Source of the DNA: Nothopassalora personata
Lineage: Eukaryota > Ascomycota > Dothideomycetes > Mycosphaerellales > Mycosphaerellaceae
Reading direction: 5' to 3'
DNA length: 64,000 nucleotides
Assembly (NCBI GenBank): GCA_033816765.1
Contig: CM066298.1
Span: forward strand, 2,170,001 to 2,234,000
Part shown: positions 11,201-23,471 of the stretch, one piece after another
Layout of the letters: every line of letters starts with the position of its first letter
Position numbering within the stretch: position 1 is the stretch's first letter
The notes under the pieces: generated by a model
What the model saw: the letters and a program-made list of their open reading frames with translations, nothing else
Told to the model about the DNA's origin: nothing
Database searches by the model: none
Program-made: the position numbers and the translations under genes

Positions 11201-13700
11201 TCTATTCGGCGCAAGCTATATCTCGTTTAGCTATTTCCTTGCCTTATCTACTAGTGAACGCTACTACTACGTAGGCTAAATGTCGACAACGTAATCGCAT
11301 TCCCTAAATGTAAGTACTCCTCTTCTCTAGTCGATTACTAGATTGTGCTTTCTTAACTAAGGCATACCTAATACTATGTTATAACTAGCTATATTAGTAA
11401 CATCTAAGGTAATATTCTCGTAGTACTATTAGATAGCTAGTGGCAATGGTATCGTCTCCTATTCTACGCTAGGTAACGATAATCCGTTTACCGCGATTAA
11501 CTCGTAACCCTATTTCTTCTTTAGGGTAGCTAACCCGTTTCTTCTTATAAAAGACTCGGAGATAAAATTCCCTGCTACTCCTAAGTCGATTATAACACTA
11601 GTCTTATGTCCGTTAACAATTACTTATGTCTAGAAAACTGTGTTTAATGTCGATGCGTAAGCCTAAGTATTGCATAACTCCCTTTAGTCGCTTATTCCTA
11701 GGGAGCTAATCCTTTTCCCGAATGGTATATAGTTCGCTATGCTTCGTGCCTAGAGGCTTCGGCTAGAACCTATAGCCCGTTGCCCTATGTCTATACTTGT
11801 AGTCTATTACGTTCCTAGATCTTCTACGTTTCTAAGTAGAGTGCGCGTACGTGTTGTACTATGTTACGTAATTTATTCGATATAAATGTTCCTAACGGTA
11901 TAAGATATCCGGTTCCTATTATTCGGCTTCCTATCGGTAGTTGTTCTATAACGGCGGTTACTAGATTCTCGGTTGTTTCTATAAGTGGGTATCCCTAGGC
12001 TATGCCTCGTAGGGTATCGAGTGTCTTATTAAACTTAAAAGAGTGTAGCCTTCTTCGTCCGCCTATCTTAGGTAGGAATTCCTCGTACCTTCTTTATAGG
12101 TAGATAATTATGTCGTACAGTTTCTTAGGTGCATCTACCGTGAAGGTAAGTTGTTCGTTGTCGTCGTTAGTGTCGCTCTCTTCTCCTTCGGAGGAATCTT
12201 CTTCGCTTAATTCTTCCGGATCCTGTTCTTCCTTAATGGTATTTAGCCCGGTAGTTTCTTAACTTTCTTTCTATAGTTCTAGTAACTATGATCCGTTCTA
12301 TCCTAGGTCCTGATTTTCTTTGTTACTTCTATCTTCGTCGAAGTAGGATTCGTCGATGTCCACTTCTCGGAGCGTAGCGTTTTGCCTATACGTCGCTCCT
12401 AGGGTTCCTCGTAGTTACTAAGGCTAATACCCTACGCCTAACTTTACGGCGTAGTAAACTTAACACGAGTCTTAGTAATAGAATCGCTAATAAAGGCTTC
12501 TATAACCATTTCGAGACTCGGATTCGATCTCGTAGTCGACTCTTCGTGTTATTATGTTAAACTATCGTAGTTAGTTCTTCGCATTAAATGGAATAACTAC
12601 TATTTACTACCTATAGTATCCTCCTCGTCCTTCTAAGGGGTCTAGGAGAGGTATCGTGCTTCTATTACTAGCTCTCTCCCCTACTCTCCGAGTATAGTCG
12701 GTATCTCCTCGAGATCTAACGCTACTCTTAGATTTACTAGTTCGGGGTTACATTATATTAAATTGCTCGCGGCGCACTATATTCTTACCGCGGCAATCCC
12801 GCGCTATGTGGCCTTCCTTACTATAGGCATAGTATGTAAGTTTTCCTTTTCCTTTAAAGGGCTTTCCGTAGCCCCTACTCTTGTCTATCCTCCGTCCTCG
12901 TTAGGTAACGTCTAGTTCTATTAGCTGTGGTCCATAGTAGGGCTAGCTTTATCGTAAGAATTCTCCCTTCGTAACGTATCCTCCTAAGGGTCTACGATCT
13001 AGAGCGTCTCCTACTATTCCTCCTACTTTAGAGTCGTATTTCTTTTCCTAGTGTCGTTTCTAGAGCTAGTTATCGATGTTAATCGACGCCTTTATTAGCT
13101 CTTCGAGGTTAGTAATCCGTCCCCCGTGTCTTATTAACTCGTCCTTAACGGAGTCCTTAAGTCCACGTCGGAACATAGTTATTAACGCCGTCTAGTCCCA
13201 TCTAGTGATTTGTCCGTATTCTTCGAATTTGGCGGCATACTCTAAAGTAGACGTCTTCTACTTTAGGTGTTAAATGATTCGTATAGCCTGTTAGACTTCG
13301 TTCGAGGTTCTAAAGATGAACTTCATCTTTTCTTTAAAGAGAGTATAGCTCCTAAACATTCTAGTAGGGTCTAATCGTCCTATACCTTTAAGGTATTCCT
13401 TAAGGTAAGGTTTAATCTAGTTCTACGCACTTCCGCGAAGGTACGTAATAGCGAAGATAGTTCTTTTGTCGGCATCGACTAGGTTGAACATAAGATACAT
13501 ATCTATCTAGTTGATCTAGTCGTCGAACTTAGCTCTATCTCTATAGAAGAGGTCTAGCTTAGTAGCCTTAACGTCGTTCTTCCTTAGAGTAGGCTCGTTA
13601 TCGTTATTAGACTTATCGTCCTTCGTAGTGGTCTATTATAGTAGCGTACGGCGGATGCTTCCTACTTCGCTAGGGGCGGGTGTTCCCCTACTAGCTGCTT
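8228..13700 (-). pseudogene. Gypsy-1 gag-pol polyprotein, broken by RIP stops
   Basis: In minus-strand order, gag occupies about 13.7-12.4 kb and ends in a zinc knuckle near 12790-12840 (SKEGHIARDCRGK, with the first Cys positions mutated to Tyr). A retroviral-type protease lies near 11.6 kb, with a D-L-G active-site remnant followed by VAGNFISES. Reverse transcriptase lies at about 11.0-10.25 kb with an intact [14 protein letters not shown] catalytic motif near 10475-10520. RNase H and integrase follow to about 8.7 kb. A chromodomain (RYLVKWKGYDELEN) lies at about 8.40-8.26 kb, so this is a chromovirus. Dozens of in-frame TAG/TAA codons stand where Gln or Trp is expected. It is not functional now. 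Confidence 0.88.
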
Positions 13701-13730
13701 AAGTAGCGCTTATCCTAAGGGCGTTTAAAG

Positions 13731-14150
13731 TGTTATTGTCTCGTTCTAGGGCTAGTCTTAAAGGAGAGATAAGTTAAGTTACGTAGCGGTATTCTTTAGA
13801 GAGGCTAAAGTAAGCTAAGCGAAGATGAATGATAGGAATAAGAGTTGTATTCTAATTAGTAAGATAGTAACATAAGTTAAACGCATCGAAACTATAAGGG
13901 TTCTTAGCGTTCCTAAATACAAAGGAAATCATTATTAATCTACTCCGATCTATTAATCTGTTTTATAGATTATATAGAGCAATAGATTAATTACTGTCGT
14001 GCTCTAATCTAATCTGTTAATCTGTCCTATAGGTCTCGTAGAGCAATAGATCACTCTACGGTAGCTGTGCCTTTCTAGCTGTAGTAGCGCCTACTTAACT
14101 GTAGAGGCTCCAATTAGTCGCTAAGCATTAGCCTAATCTAACCCGTAACA
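13731..14150 (-). repeat. 5' LTR of Gypsy-1
   Basis: It begins tgttattgtctcg and ends cccgtaaca, and is flanked on the right by the duplicated cccct at 14151-14155. On the minus strand this is the upstream LTR that precedes gag. Confidence 0.92.
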
Positions 14151-14155
14151 CCCCT

Positions 14156-14645
14156 ATACTTTCGAGGAGCACGATATACCGTACCCTAGACTTTTAAGGA
14201 GTACGATATACCGTACCCTATACTTCTAAGGAGTACGATACGCCGCACCCTATACTTCTAAGGAGTACGATACGCTCGTCCTAGACTTTTAAGGAGCACG
14301 ATACGGCACGGTAAACATTCTAGGAGCACGACACCGTAAATATTCTAGGAGCACGATACCGTAAACATTTAAGGAGCATCGTAAACATTTAAGGAGCACG
14401 ATACTACTACCGTAAACTTTTAAGGAGCACGACAACGTAAACATTCTAGGAGTACGATACCGTAAACATTTAAGGAGTACGATACTACTACCGTGAACTT
14501 TTAAGGAGCACGATACCGTAAACATTCTAGGAGTACGACACCGTGAACATTTAAGGAGCACGATACTACTACCGTAAACTTTTAAGGAGCACGACACCGT
14601 AAACATTTAAGGAGCACGATACACTACTATAAACTTTTAAGGAGC
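14156..14645 (+). repeat. Left minisatellite of the TAAACAT-AAGGAGCACG motif
   Basis: About twenty degenerate units read roughly GTAAACATTTAAGGAGCACG plus a variable spacer such as atactactacc. All are in the same orientation. The early units drift to tagacttttaaggagtacg. The same core, reversed, builds the array at 41515-42130. Spacing and repetition suggest binding sites for an element-encoded protein (inference), though simple tandem expansion is possible. The 105-codon minus frame across it is a by-product of the repeat. Confidence 0.8.
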
Positions 14646-14751
14646 AGAGCCGTCCGTATCGTAGCTATTAGCGCCCCGGCATCGTAGATACTACGGTCTA
14701 AACGAGTACATCTAAGCGCCTACCTCTAGATACCGTAGGGTACGGTATACG
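14646..14751. other. Spacer between minisatellite and hairpin C
   Basis: About 100 bp without open frames or repeats that I recognise. Confidence 0.4.
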
Positions 14752-14807
14752 TAAACATACTAGGAGTAGCTAAAATCGGCCGATTTTAGCTACTCCTAGT
14801 ATGTTTA
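14752..14807. repeat. Hairpin C, perfect 56-bp palindrome
   Basis: The arms taaacatactaggagtagct and its exact reverse complement meet at cggccg, so the whole stretch is self-complementary without mismatch despite RIP around it. It marks the right border of the segment inserted in the integrase gene. Confidence 0.85.
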
Positions 14808-15700
14808 TGCATAATTTAGAGAACTCGCTAATATTCCTATCTTATAGGGACCGCATCTACCGTATTACCCGCGAGATTAACGCTACGCTATTTCGCGCCC
14901 GTAAGCTAAGGGAACTAAGATTCTAACCCGCCTATAGTCGCCTAGTAGCTATAAGCTCGAATAATGTCTAGTCGATCGACGCCTATTATAAGCTTAAGCT
15001 ATTCTTTAGTATCTAGATCTACGTCTATATCGATATGTTCTCGCGAATAATTATCTAGGCCTATATTAGTAACCTAGCTAAGATAAAGTTCTCTACGTTC
15101 TTATAGTACCTTAAGGAGATAACTAAGAGAGGCTTTTAGCTAAGAGTCGTACGGTCTAATAAGGGTATTAAGATAACGATACTTACGAACGCCTACCTCG
15201 AATTACGGGAACTATTCGAAGGGTAACCTCTTAACTTCTCCTAGTACTTCTAGTACACTATAAGTAAAGGGAATAATACCGTCGAGCACTAGAATAGCGA
15301 AGTCGCGAAGGGTGCGTTAAACTAAATTATAAGTTCGAGTATAGCTAACGCCGTTCTATTTAGGTACGCTTAATACGTAGCGCGATGTATTCGGTAAGAT
15401 TAAGGACAAAGGCTAGTACGACCTAGATTATAAGGCTAATTATATAGCCTTCCTTATAGTATACATGCCTATTATCCGTACGACTATTACTAATTTTATC
15501 GAACACTAGAATATACACTACGTACGGTACTAGGCTAACGCGGAGTTGCATTATTTAGGGATACTAGAGCTACTATATCGTTACCCTAAGCTATTCGGCG
15601 GAGCCCGCGATATAGGTAGGCTAATCGATACTAACTATCTATAGATTTAGTACTAGTAGAACTACACGCGGTAATTCGACCTTAAAGCCTACTTACCGCC

Positions 15701-15862
15701 TATAAGGGGCGGGCCCCTGTTTCTTAGCATAGGCTACGCCTATGCGTTCGGATTGCTTTCCGACACCTTTTCCTCGGATAGCGTGTAACTTCCCCTTTCT
15801 TCTATATCGAACTTATTATAAACTTTATAGAACTTTAGTATATACGTCGTTTACCCGTAACA
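15701..15862 (+). repeat. 5' LTR of Gypsy-2
   Basis: This 162-bp repeat starts tataaggggc (tg to ta) and ends cccgtaaca. It differs from 22319-22480 at only a handful of sites, all in TG/TA or CA/TA contexts in the stretches I compared. Confidence 0.92.
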
Positions 15863-15989
15863 TTAAGTTCGATCCATTCGAATTAGCTAGGCACCTACTA
15901 TTAAAGAGACGGGATACGTAATGACGTCGCCGGGTAGCGAGAACCCCGGGACTAGTGCCCCGAATGAAAACTTCTAACTTATACTATAG

Positions 15990-18900
15990 TAACTATACTA
16001 GCGATAGGAAGAGATGTAAACCGAGTTAATTGTAACGCGCGCCGCTTTAAAAGAATCGGAAGACGATCGACGTTAGTTAATACCTACAGTCTCGCTACTA
16101 GTTTATAACGAGACGACTACTAGTAACCTAATAAGACAGCTACTATAGACGCTAAACGCCGCCGCGCCCTCGCCGCGTACCGGAGAAGAACCGTCGGGTC
16201 CTAGAGGTTAGAACCCCGCTTCCTAGGACGGTAAGGTAGAGACATTCCGCGATTACTTCTTAAGGTTAAAGAGCTCTTTTAGGGTGCGATCTGCCCTAAA
16301 ACCGACGCTCTCTAAGGAGTATTACTAGGACGCGATTAACGACACCTTACTAGCGAGAGAGCGTACTAGGATGCGGCACTTCTAGGATAAGGGAGACGGC
16401 GAACTTAGGAAGAACCCCGTTACTTTCTTTACGTAACTCGAGAAAGTCTTCGATAATAGTAACGAGCGCGCTAAGGCCCTAGAGTAGCTTACTAAGATTA
16501 AACATACGAACGGTTAACCTTAGTACGATTACTAGATAAAATTCGACGGACTCCTACTAAGCGCCGGCGGAGAGAACTAGAGCGACGACGCGAAGATTAG
16601 TTACTTACGTAACACCTTCTCGAACCCCGTTCGGATGTATACGGCGGCTATACCAAAAAAGGAGGACTACTACAAGTTTACGGGGGAGGTCGAACGGATC
16701 ATAACTAACCTTAAGGACACGGACTAGTTTAAAATAGCCTATAAGAGGTAGAAGGACAATAACAAGGACTCTAGTGTAACCGCTATAGTTACTACCCGTT
16801 CTTTTGCGAGAGCGGCTAGTAACTAGGTTAATACCGATAGTAATACTATTATAGTACTAACCCGGATAAGCGGAGGCCGCCCTAGAAGTCGTAGAGATCG
16901 GAAGGAGGATAAAGGGAGGTAGAGAGTAAAATAGGTAGACACCGCGGAGAGGGATCGTAGGCGCTAAGAATAGCTCTACTTCCGCTATAGAGCGAGCGGA
17001 CATCGAGTAAAGGAATGCCCGTACGCCGTAGTAGTTAATCCTACTAGGATTAACGCGGCCTCGGTCGCGCCGATCCTAGAGGACGACGGGTTTAAGTCGG
17101 ATCCCGGAGAGATAGGAAAAGACTAGCTCCTAGTCGAAAGCTAGAACTAGGAGACAAAGAAGCACTAGTAAAGGGGTAGAACGTAGTTAAGAGTTCTATA
17201 AATAGGAATCTTGTATATACTAACGTACTCCTAAACGAAAGTTACGGAACGTTTACCCTTATCGATAAAGGATGTATGTACTACGCTATAATTAACGGAG
17301 ACTTAGCGAAAGGCCTCGGTCTCACGTATGTTAGTAACGAGAGCCGCAGGGCTATAGGGTTTACGAAGGCGATGCGGAACTCGATTGAAGGAGTAGTCGC
17401 CTTCCGCATAGAAATTGCCGGGATCTACTAGGTAGTTTATGCTTATGTCGTATCTAATCTAGACTTCCCTATAATCCTAGGGAACCCGTAGAAGGCGCAC
17501 AATTAGATCCGGACCGCGCCTAAAAAGCGCCGGTACTACTATGGCTTAGTAAAGAAATAGGTACCCGAAGGGCGTAACTACGAAGAACACGAGTCGGGTA
17601 AGCGTTTCGCTACGATTGCCGCGGCAACCGTGGAAGATATTAAGAAAGCCCTTAGCAAAAAAGAGCCGCCTACGCGAGAGGAACTTAAGAAGGGCTTGCC
17701 TCTAGAACTTTAGGATATACTACCGTTATTTTCTACTAGGGAAGCTAATAAACTAGCTCTATACCGCGGCGACCTTAACTATAAGATCGAAATACGGACG
17801 AAAGCCGACGGAAGCCTAGAACTATTGCCCTAGGGACCGCTCTATAGTATGTCTAAAGACGAGCTACTTATCCTCCGGAAGTTACTAACGGAACTATAGC
17901 GTAAGGGTTACATTCGCCCTTCCACCTTAGAAGCGGCGGCTCCCGTCTTATTCGTAAGGAAGCCCGGGGGAGGACTTAGGTTCTACTGTAATTATAGAGC
18001 ATTAAACTCGATTACTAAGTAGGACCGTTATCCGCTACTATTAATCCCGGAAACTATTCGGAATCTAACGGGCGCTAGATAGATTACGAAGGTTAACGTT
18101 ATTACCGCATTCTACTACCTTCGGATAGCTCGAGGCGAAGAGTATAAGACGGCTTTTCGAACTAGATTCGGTCTTTAGGAGTAGCTAGTATGTCCGTTTG
18201 GTTTGTCCGGGGCCCCTATAACATTCTAGCGGTACATTAACAGTTTGTTACGGGACTACCTAGACGACTTTGCTTCGGCCTACGCTAACGACGTCGTTAT
18301 TTACTCCGACGGAATAAAAAAGGACTATTTCTAGAAGGTTCGTATCGTGCTCTAGAAGCTTTAGGACGGAGGTCTTTTCCTAGATCTAGGGAAGTATAAG
18401 TTCGTATAGAAGAAGGTTAAGTACCTCGGGTTTATTGTACACGCCGACGGGATAGGAGTAGGACCCGACCCCGAGAAGGTAGTAGTAGTGAAGGACTAGA
18501 AGGCACTAGTTACCTAGAAGGAAGTGCGGCGTTTCTTAGGCTTCGCGAACTACTACCGGATGTTTATTCTAAACTATTCGAAGCTCGCCGAGCCCTTAAC
18601 GTCGCTAACCGGTAAGAATAAGGTATTTTCCTAGGGAGATCGTTAGGCTAATACGTTTAAGTCCCTAAAGGATAAGTACTATAAAGCACTAGTTTTAGCC
18701 TACTAGAACCCGGAGCTCCCTACCTTTTTAGAGACGGACTATAGCGGCTTTACGCTTAGAGGCGCCCTCCTATAAGAAAAGGACGGAGTCGTGAAACCAG
18801 TAGGATTCTACTCGAAGAAGCTTAACAAGGCTAAGATTAACTACGACATTTACGATAAGGAGATACTCGCGGTAGTGTCCTATCTTAAGGAATAGGCTCC

Positions 18901-20870
18901 CGAGTTAAAAACATATAGGTCCTTTATAATCTAGACGGACTACAAGAACCTAGAATACTTTATAACGAAGAGACAGCTTTCCGAACGGTAGATCCGGTAG
19001 GTTAAGGAAGTTATAAAATTCCAGTTTTCACTAGTGTATAGGCCGGGTACCGAGGCGATTATGCCGGACGCCCTTTCTCGAAGGGAGTAGGATACACTTA
19101 GGTAGGACGACAAGTTATTACGGTATCGTAGGTTTCTTAAACCGGACATCGTAAAGAATTAGCCGGGCTCGAGGGTAGTAGACGTTAGCTCGACTATAAA
19201 GGTTTCGTTAGTACGAATCTTAGCTACGTAGTTCGAAGGACTATCCGCTATAGAAGAGGCGGATTTACCGGGCGTACTATAGGGACCCTTCTAAGACTAG
19301 GAGCTAAACGACCTCTAGGAAAGAACTATCGAGAAGGACAGCACGTTCTAAGCGGTACACCGCGCGATTAAGGCAGGAGCGCGTTCACTTCCTAGCGAGG
19401 TGAAACTTAAGGTGTAAGTAGGTAACTGTAGCATCGACCGTAACGGGTATCTTCGCTACCGCGGTAGGATTTAGGTGCCTAGAGCTCCTAGTTCGACGGA
19501 GTCCGACTATAAGGAGGCGGACATAGCGATTCTATAGAACGACACCCTTCGAACTAAGCTAATCTAATCCGTACACGATTCACCGGTATACGGCCACCCT
19601 AGCCGGGACTCTATAGTATCGATACTAAGTCGCAACTTCTACTAGCCCCTATAGTCTAAGCACGTAAGGCAGTTCTTAAGGAACTATAACCACTGCGGTA
19701 GGAATAAGGTATAGAGAGAATAAAAACACGGCCTCCTACAACCCTTACCGGTCCCCGACCGATTCTTCTAGGAGATCTCGATGGATTTTATAACGGACAT
19801 ACCCGAGTCGTAAGGGAACACTTACCTCTAGGTAATTAAGGATCGACTAAGTAAGACCGTCGTTTTAGAAGCGATGCCTACTATAAAAGCCGAGGACTGC
19901 GCTAAAAGGTTCTTAGACTACTAGGTAAGATACTACGGCCTCCCTTAAGCTATTACGAGTAACCGGGGTACTAACTGGACGAGTACCTTCTAGAGGACCT
20001 TCTATCGTTTAACCGGTATAAAACAGAGGCTTAGCTCCGCCTACTACCTATAAACCGACGGAGGCCCGGAACGGTTAAACTAGGAAGTCTAGGCTTACCT
20101 TCGTAACTATATTAACTATAAGCAGTCCGACTAGAAACGCTAGCCCCCTACGGCGCAACTTGCTCTAAACGCGCGGTATTATACTAGGCTAGGAATAAGC
20201 CCCTTCTTCGCGGTACACGGGTACGAGGTACTATTACCCGTTTAGTTACAACCGGATCTAGAGACCTCTTAGTTAGACGCCGCGTAACGGGTAACGCTAT
20301 TCGTAGAAAGGATGCAAAAGATTACGGACCTATGTTAGGCAAGCGTAGCGGAAGCCGCCTAAAAATAGGAGGACTACGCTAACCGGGATAGGAAGCCCGT
20401 ACTAATCTATCGTATAGGCGACAAAGTTTAGCTAGATCTACGTAACTATGTTACTATACGACTAAAGAAGAGCCTCGACTATAGACACGCGAAGTATACG
20501 GTAGTAGAAGTGATCTTACCGTTATCTATACGCTTATCTAGGATCCCCGACGGGATCTACCCGGTCTTCTATCCTAACTTACTACGACCTATAAGCTAAG
20601 ACCCCTTACCTAGATAGGAGATCGATAATAAACAGCCGGACCCCATTATAATTGAGTCTTACGAAGAGTAGTAGGTGGAAGAGATCCTTTACGCTAGAAC
20701 TAAGGTTAGAGGTAGAGGCCGAGTACGCGAAGTCCTAGTAAAATGGACCGGATACTATAAGCCTATATAGGAACTATTAGGGTACCTCGCGGACACAGTA
20801 GCCGCGGATAACTTCGAGAGGAGATATAGTAACCTAATAACGCATAACGGACCGAAGGAGGTATAGGATA
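15990..20870 (+). pseudogene. Gypsy-2 gag-pol polyprotein, broken by RIP stops
   Basis: Gag spans about 16.0-17.1 kb with a knuckle remnant near 16980 (SGHRVKECPYA, preceding Cys codons changed to Tyr). Protease is near 17.2-17.5 kb. RT spans about 17.7-18.5 kb, with [17 protein letters not shown] and the catalytic motif at 18281 reading YANDVVIYS where YADD is expected (TGAC to TAAC). RNase H follows near 18.7-19.1 kb and integrase at about 19.3-20.4 kb (ISMDFITDIPES). A chromodomain near 20.7 kb (VREVLVKWTGYY) ends the pol frame. Stops are almost all TAG/TAA at Gln or Trp positions. Confidence 0.88.
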
Positions 20871-20879
20871 CGAATAGAA

Positions 20880-22318
20880 GGGGGAGAAGGCAAAAAGGTA
20901 AGGATTACTAGGGGTTTAGCGTAGACACAGGCGTTTAGAAAAGGTAGGCGTTCTTTTAGGTTAGGGAGTCTTTTTAGGAGATAGAGAGAAGTAAGAAGGT
21001 ATAGGTAAGTTTAAGAGCCTTTCATTTTAGCGGCGTCCGCCGTAAAAGTAGCGGAGCCCGATCCCTTTCGAGATAACTGCATACTGTAATAGTCCGGTCG
21101 CGGCCCGCGCGAAAGACGAGGGTGCCCGAAGGCTAGTTAGTAGAGGCTAAGGCCTAACGCACGCGGCGCTAGCCTAGCTAGAGGTCGCGTAGGGCGCCCC
21201 CGGGACTAAGAGATCGGTTAGCGATGGTTTTATAACGGGGCCCGTAGTATATACGTCTACCTAAAGGTAAGCTAAGCATTAGCTATAGTACCTATAACCT
21301 TAGCGGCGACCGTACTAAAAGAATCGGTAAGCGCGTATAAAGAGGCGGAGGCCGTAGAAACTTACCGGGAGAGCATACTAGCACGCTAGAGAGGCTTTAA
21401 AGCCTTCTAGGCTTTAAGAACGGCGCGGAGCTTAGTACGGGCGTCGTCGCTAAAAGACCGTTAGCCGGTAGAAAAGTGGCGGAGGACGCTAGGGAGGATG
21501 CTTACGCGCGGTTCTAGTTAGTAGCGCGGGTCTACTTAGTATAGGCGGCGTAGGCGAGCTCCGGCCTAAAACGCGCGGTTAGCGATAATTTTCCTTCGCG
21601 GTCCGCGCGGTACATATATGTCCTCGCAATGCTTACGATTAGTGTTGTAGGCCTAGTAGGCGCGCGCGGTTACGCCCTAACGATAATTAGCGGACCCCGA
21701 TAAGAATAGGACGAGGACCGGTACTTATATACTAGGAGACGTAGTCTACGCTAGTAGAGGCGTAGGGGACGTAGTAGATGCGGCGTTAGGACATTTTATG
21801 CTAGGCTCCGGTTAGAATGTTTCGGTCTCCGTAGGAATTTATTCGGACTTACTTAATAGTGTTATTAGGAGATGTAGTAGTAGTAGTTTCTATTTACGGT
21901 ATACTATTAGTATCTATCGGAACCCGTAGGGAAAATGTCGTCTCCCTAAGCGATAGGTATAAGATGCGCGAATATGCCCCTAAGGCTAGAGACGCTTAGC
22001 TAGGGGGAGGGGGAGGGGCGACTTACGCGTACGGTAGGCGATAAGGAAAAGAAAGAAAAGAGAAAAGGAGAACGAGAACCTAACGATATGTTCTAGGCTC
22101 CTATTATTCATATGTAACAATAGCTATTGTCACTTAATAGACAATAGTAAACCTTACACTTACCTAGGTAACAATACTTCATCTCGGCGTCGGCGGGGCT
22201 AGACAATAAGGAAGAGAAGCTCGGGCACTTCCTATTACGAGCCTAACGAGAACACCTAGGACAATAGGCTCTAGGGCGGCTATAACTAGGGGCGGCGGAG
22301 GAGGAAGGGGGGGGGTAG
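20880..22318 (+). other. Long 3' noncoding part of Gypsy-2 with polypurine tract
   Basis: No frame of useful length is visible on either strand. Composition is richer in GC than pol. It ends in a strong polypurine tract (gaggaggaagggggggggta) just before the 3' LTR. The same sequence recurs in reverse complement at 63371-64000, so it is a regular part of the family. Confidence 0.65.
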
Positions 22319-22480
22319 TGTAAGGGGCGGGCCCCTGTTTCTTAGCATAGGCTACGCCTGTGCGTTCGGATTGCTTTCCGATACCTTTTCCTCGGATAGC
22401 GTGTAACTTCCCCTTTCTTCTATATCGAACTTATTATAAACTTTATAGAACTTTAGTATATACGTCGTTCACCCGTAACA
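22319..22480 (+). repeat. 3' LTR of Gypsy-2
   Basis: It starts tgtaaggggcgggcccctg and ends cccgtaaca, followed by the duplicated ccgcc. It keeps the TG start that the 5' copy has lost. Confidence 0.92.
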
Positions 22481-22893
22481 CCGCCGGTAATACTATTATA
22501 GTATTAGAATGCCCTCGAGATGCTTAACTTTCCCCGCGAGCTAGATAGAACTAAGCGCGGTAACGACCCTACGAATAGATCTATCCGTATACACTTCCTC
22601 GCATATCGTAAGCTACGTCGGGCAATAGCTACGTTCCTATTAGGTAGTAGAGAGCTCACTAAGTTTAAGCGGCTAAGAGACAGCGAGGAGCTATAACTAT
22701 CCGACCGCCTAAAATCTATGTTTACCGCTACTAACGAGCCGCTATAGACGACTAATATAGTCGTTGTCTATATCGCTATATCGCTACGCTAGTTAAGGGT
22801 TGTTACTAGCGTACCAAATAAACCCTAATCGTAATAGAGCTGTATCGCACTTTTAAATTAAACACCTTATCTTTATCGTTAACTATCTCTAGT

Positions 22894-22968
22894 TATCCGT
22901 ATCGATCTTATCCGTATCGATCTTATCCGTATCGATCTTATCCGTATCGATCTTATCCGTATTGATCC
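22894..22968 (+). repeat. Five-copy 15-bp tandem repeat upstream of the RING gene
   Basis: Five units of about tatccgtatcgatct stand directly upstream of the ATG at 22987. The copies are almost identical. They lie where a promoter would be expected. Confidence 0.8.
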
Positions 22969-23471
22969 TATCTACCGACGTTAAATATGCCTCAATTCTA
23001 TACTAACGATAGGTATAGGTTTAAAGTAGGCGATAAGTTCTACGCCGTGTACGGTAGCGAGAGGCTAGCTCCGGGCGACTCTATATTAAACCCTATAACG
23101 GACGATAACGCCGTAGCTTAAAGCAATCCGCTAGCGAGCAGTGTACCGATAAGGACTACATTAGCGACCGTATTAGGTAGTAGCCGAGCTAGGGCGTACG
23201 CTAGCCTAGAGGACGTTTTTTATAACTTAGGTAGGGCCGAGAAAGAGAAGAAGAAATAGCATAGAAGCTAGGAAAGGCTAATCCCTAATACTATGTTCGA
23301 TCCGATATATCCTAATGCTCCGTAGCCTATAAAGAGGTACCTTTATTCGGATAATAAGGACGATATGCTTAAAGCCGGGTTATAATATATATCTCGTACG
23401 AAGGGTAAGGGTAAGGGCAAGTAGACTATACGACCGGCGATACGATTTAACTATACCTTATTTACGGTTTC

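Larger units (their letters stand above)
7256..14150 (-). mobile_element. Gypsy-1: full-length Ty3/Gypsy chromovirus, nested, RIP-mutated
   Basis: A 6895-bp element is bounded by 420-bp LTRs and a perfect 5-bp target duplication, cccct (7251-7255 and 14151-14155). Reading on the minus strand the order is LTR, gag with a CCHC knuckle, protease, reverse transcriptase, RNase H, integrase, chromodomain, LTR. A second frame on the opposite strand fills the space between the chromodomain and the 3' LTR. The left LTR starts ta where the right one starts tg, a RIP change. A second, truncated copy of the family lies at 61154-63157. Confidence 0.92.
15701..22480 (+). mobile_element. Gypsy-2: full-length Ty3/Gypsy chromovirus inserted in the integrase gene
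   Basis: A 6780-bp element with 162-bp LTRs and a perfect 5-bp target duplication, ccgcc (15696-15700 and 22481-22485). The order is LTR, gag, protease, RT, RNase H, integrase, chromodomain, a long noncoding tail (about 20.9-22.3 kb), polypurine tract, LTR. A second copy of the 3' end lies on the minus strand at 63209-64000. Confidence 0.92.
14808..22828 (+). pseudogene. DDE integrase core of the giant element, split by Gypsy-2
   Basis: The frame resumes after hairpin C with SYRDRIYRITREINATLFRARKLRE, then SIDAYYKLKLFFSI, the first catalytic Asp region of a DDE integrase. YVYIDMFSRIII follows, then LRVVRSNKG, where Asn replaces the expected second catalytic Asp (TGA to TAA context, a RIP-type change). 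A downstream VEHWNSEV-like stretch, with a stop at the Trp, is the likely third catalytic region. Coding DNA is 14808-15700 plus 22486-22828. Excising Gypsy-2 and one ccgcc restores the frame, which continues to a TAA near 22826. A small frameshift is visible near 15400. With the Clr5-like part at 6319-6865 it forms one transposase-type gene of the giant element. Confidence 0.65.

Noticed and set aside
14289..14606. 105-codon minus frame with Cys/Arg/Ser repeats
   Set aside because: It is only the translation of the tandem array and has no independent coding evidence.
14156..14645. Regularly spaced repeats resembling a CRISPR array
   Set aside because: Units are degenerate, spacers are themselves repetitive and short, and the genome is fungal. 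It is a minisatellite.
18940..19149. 69-codon minus frame
   Set aside because: Shadow of the Gypsy-2 RNase H region on the plus strand.
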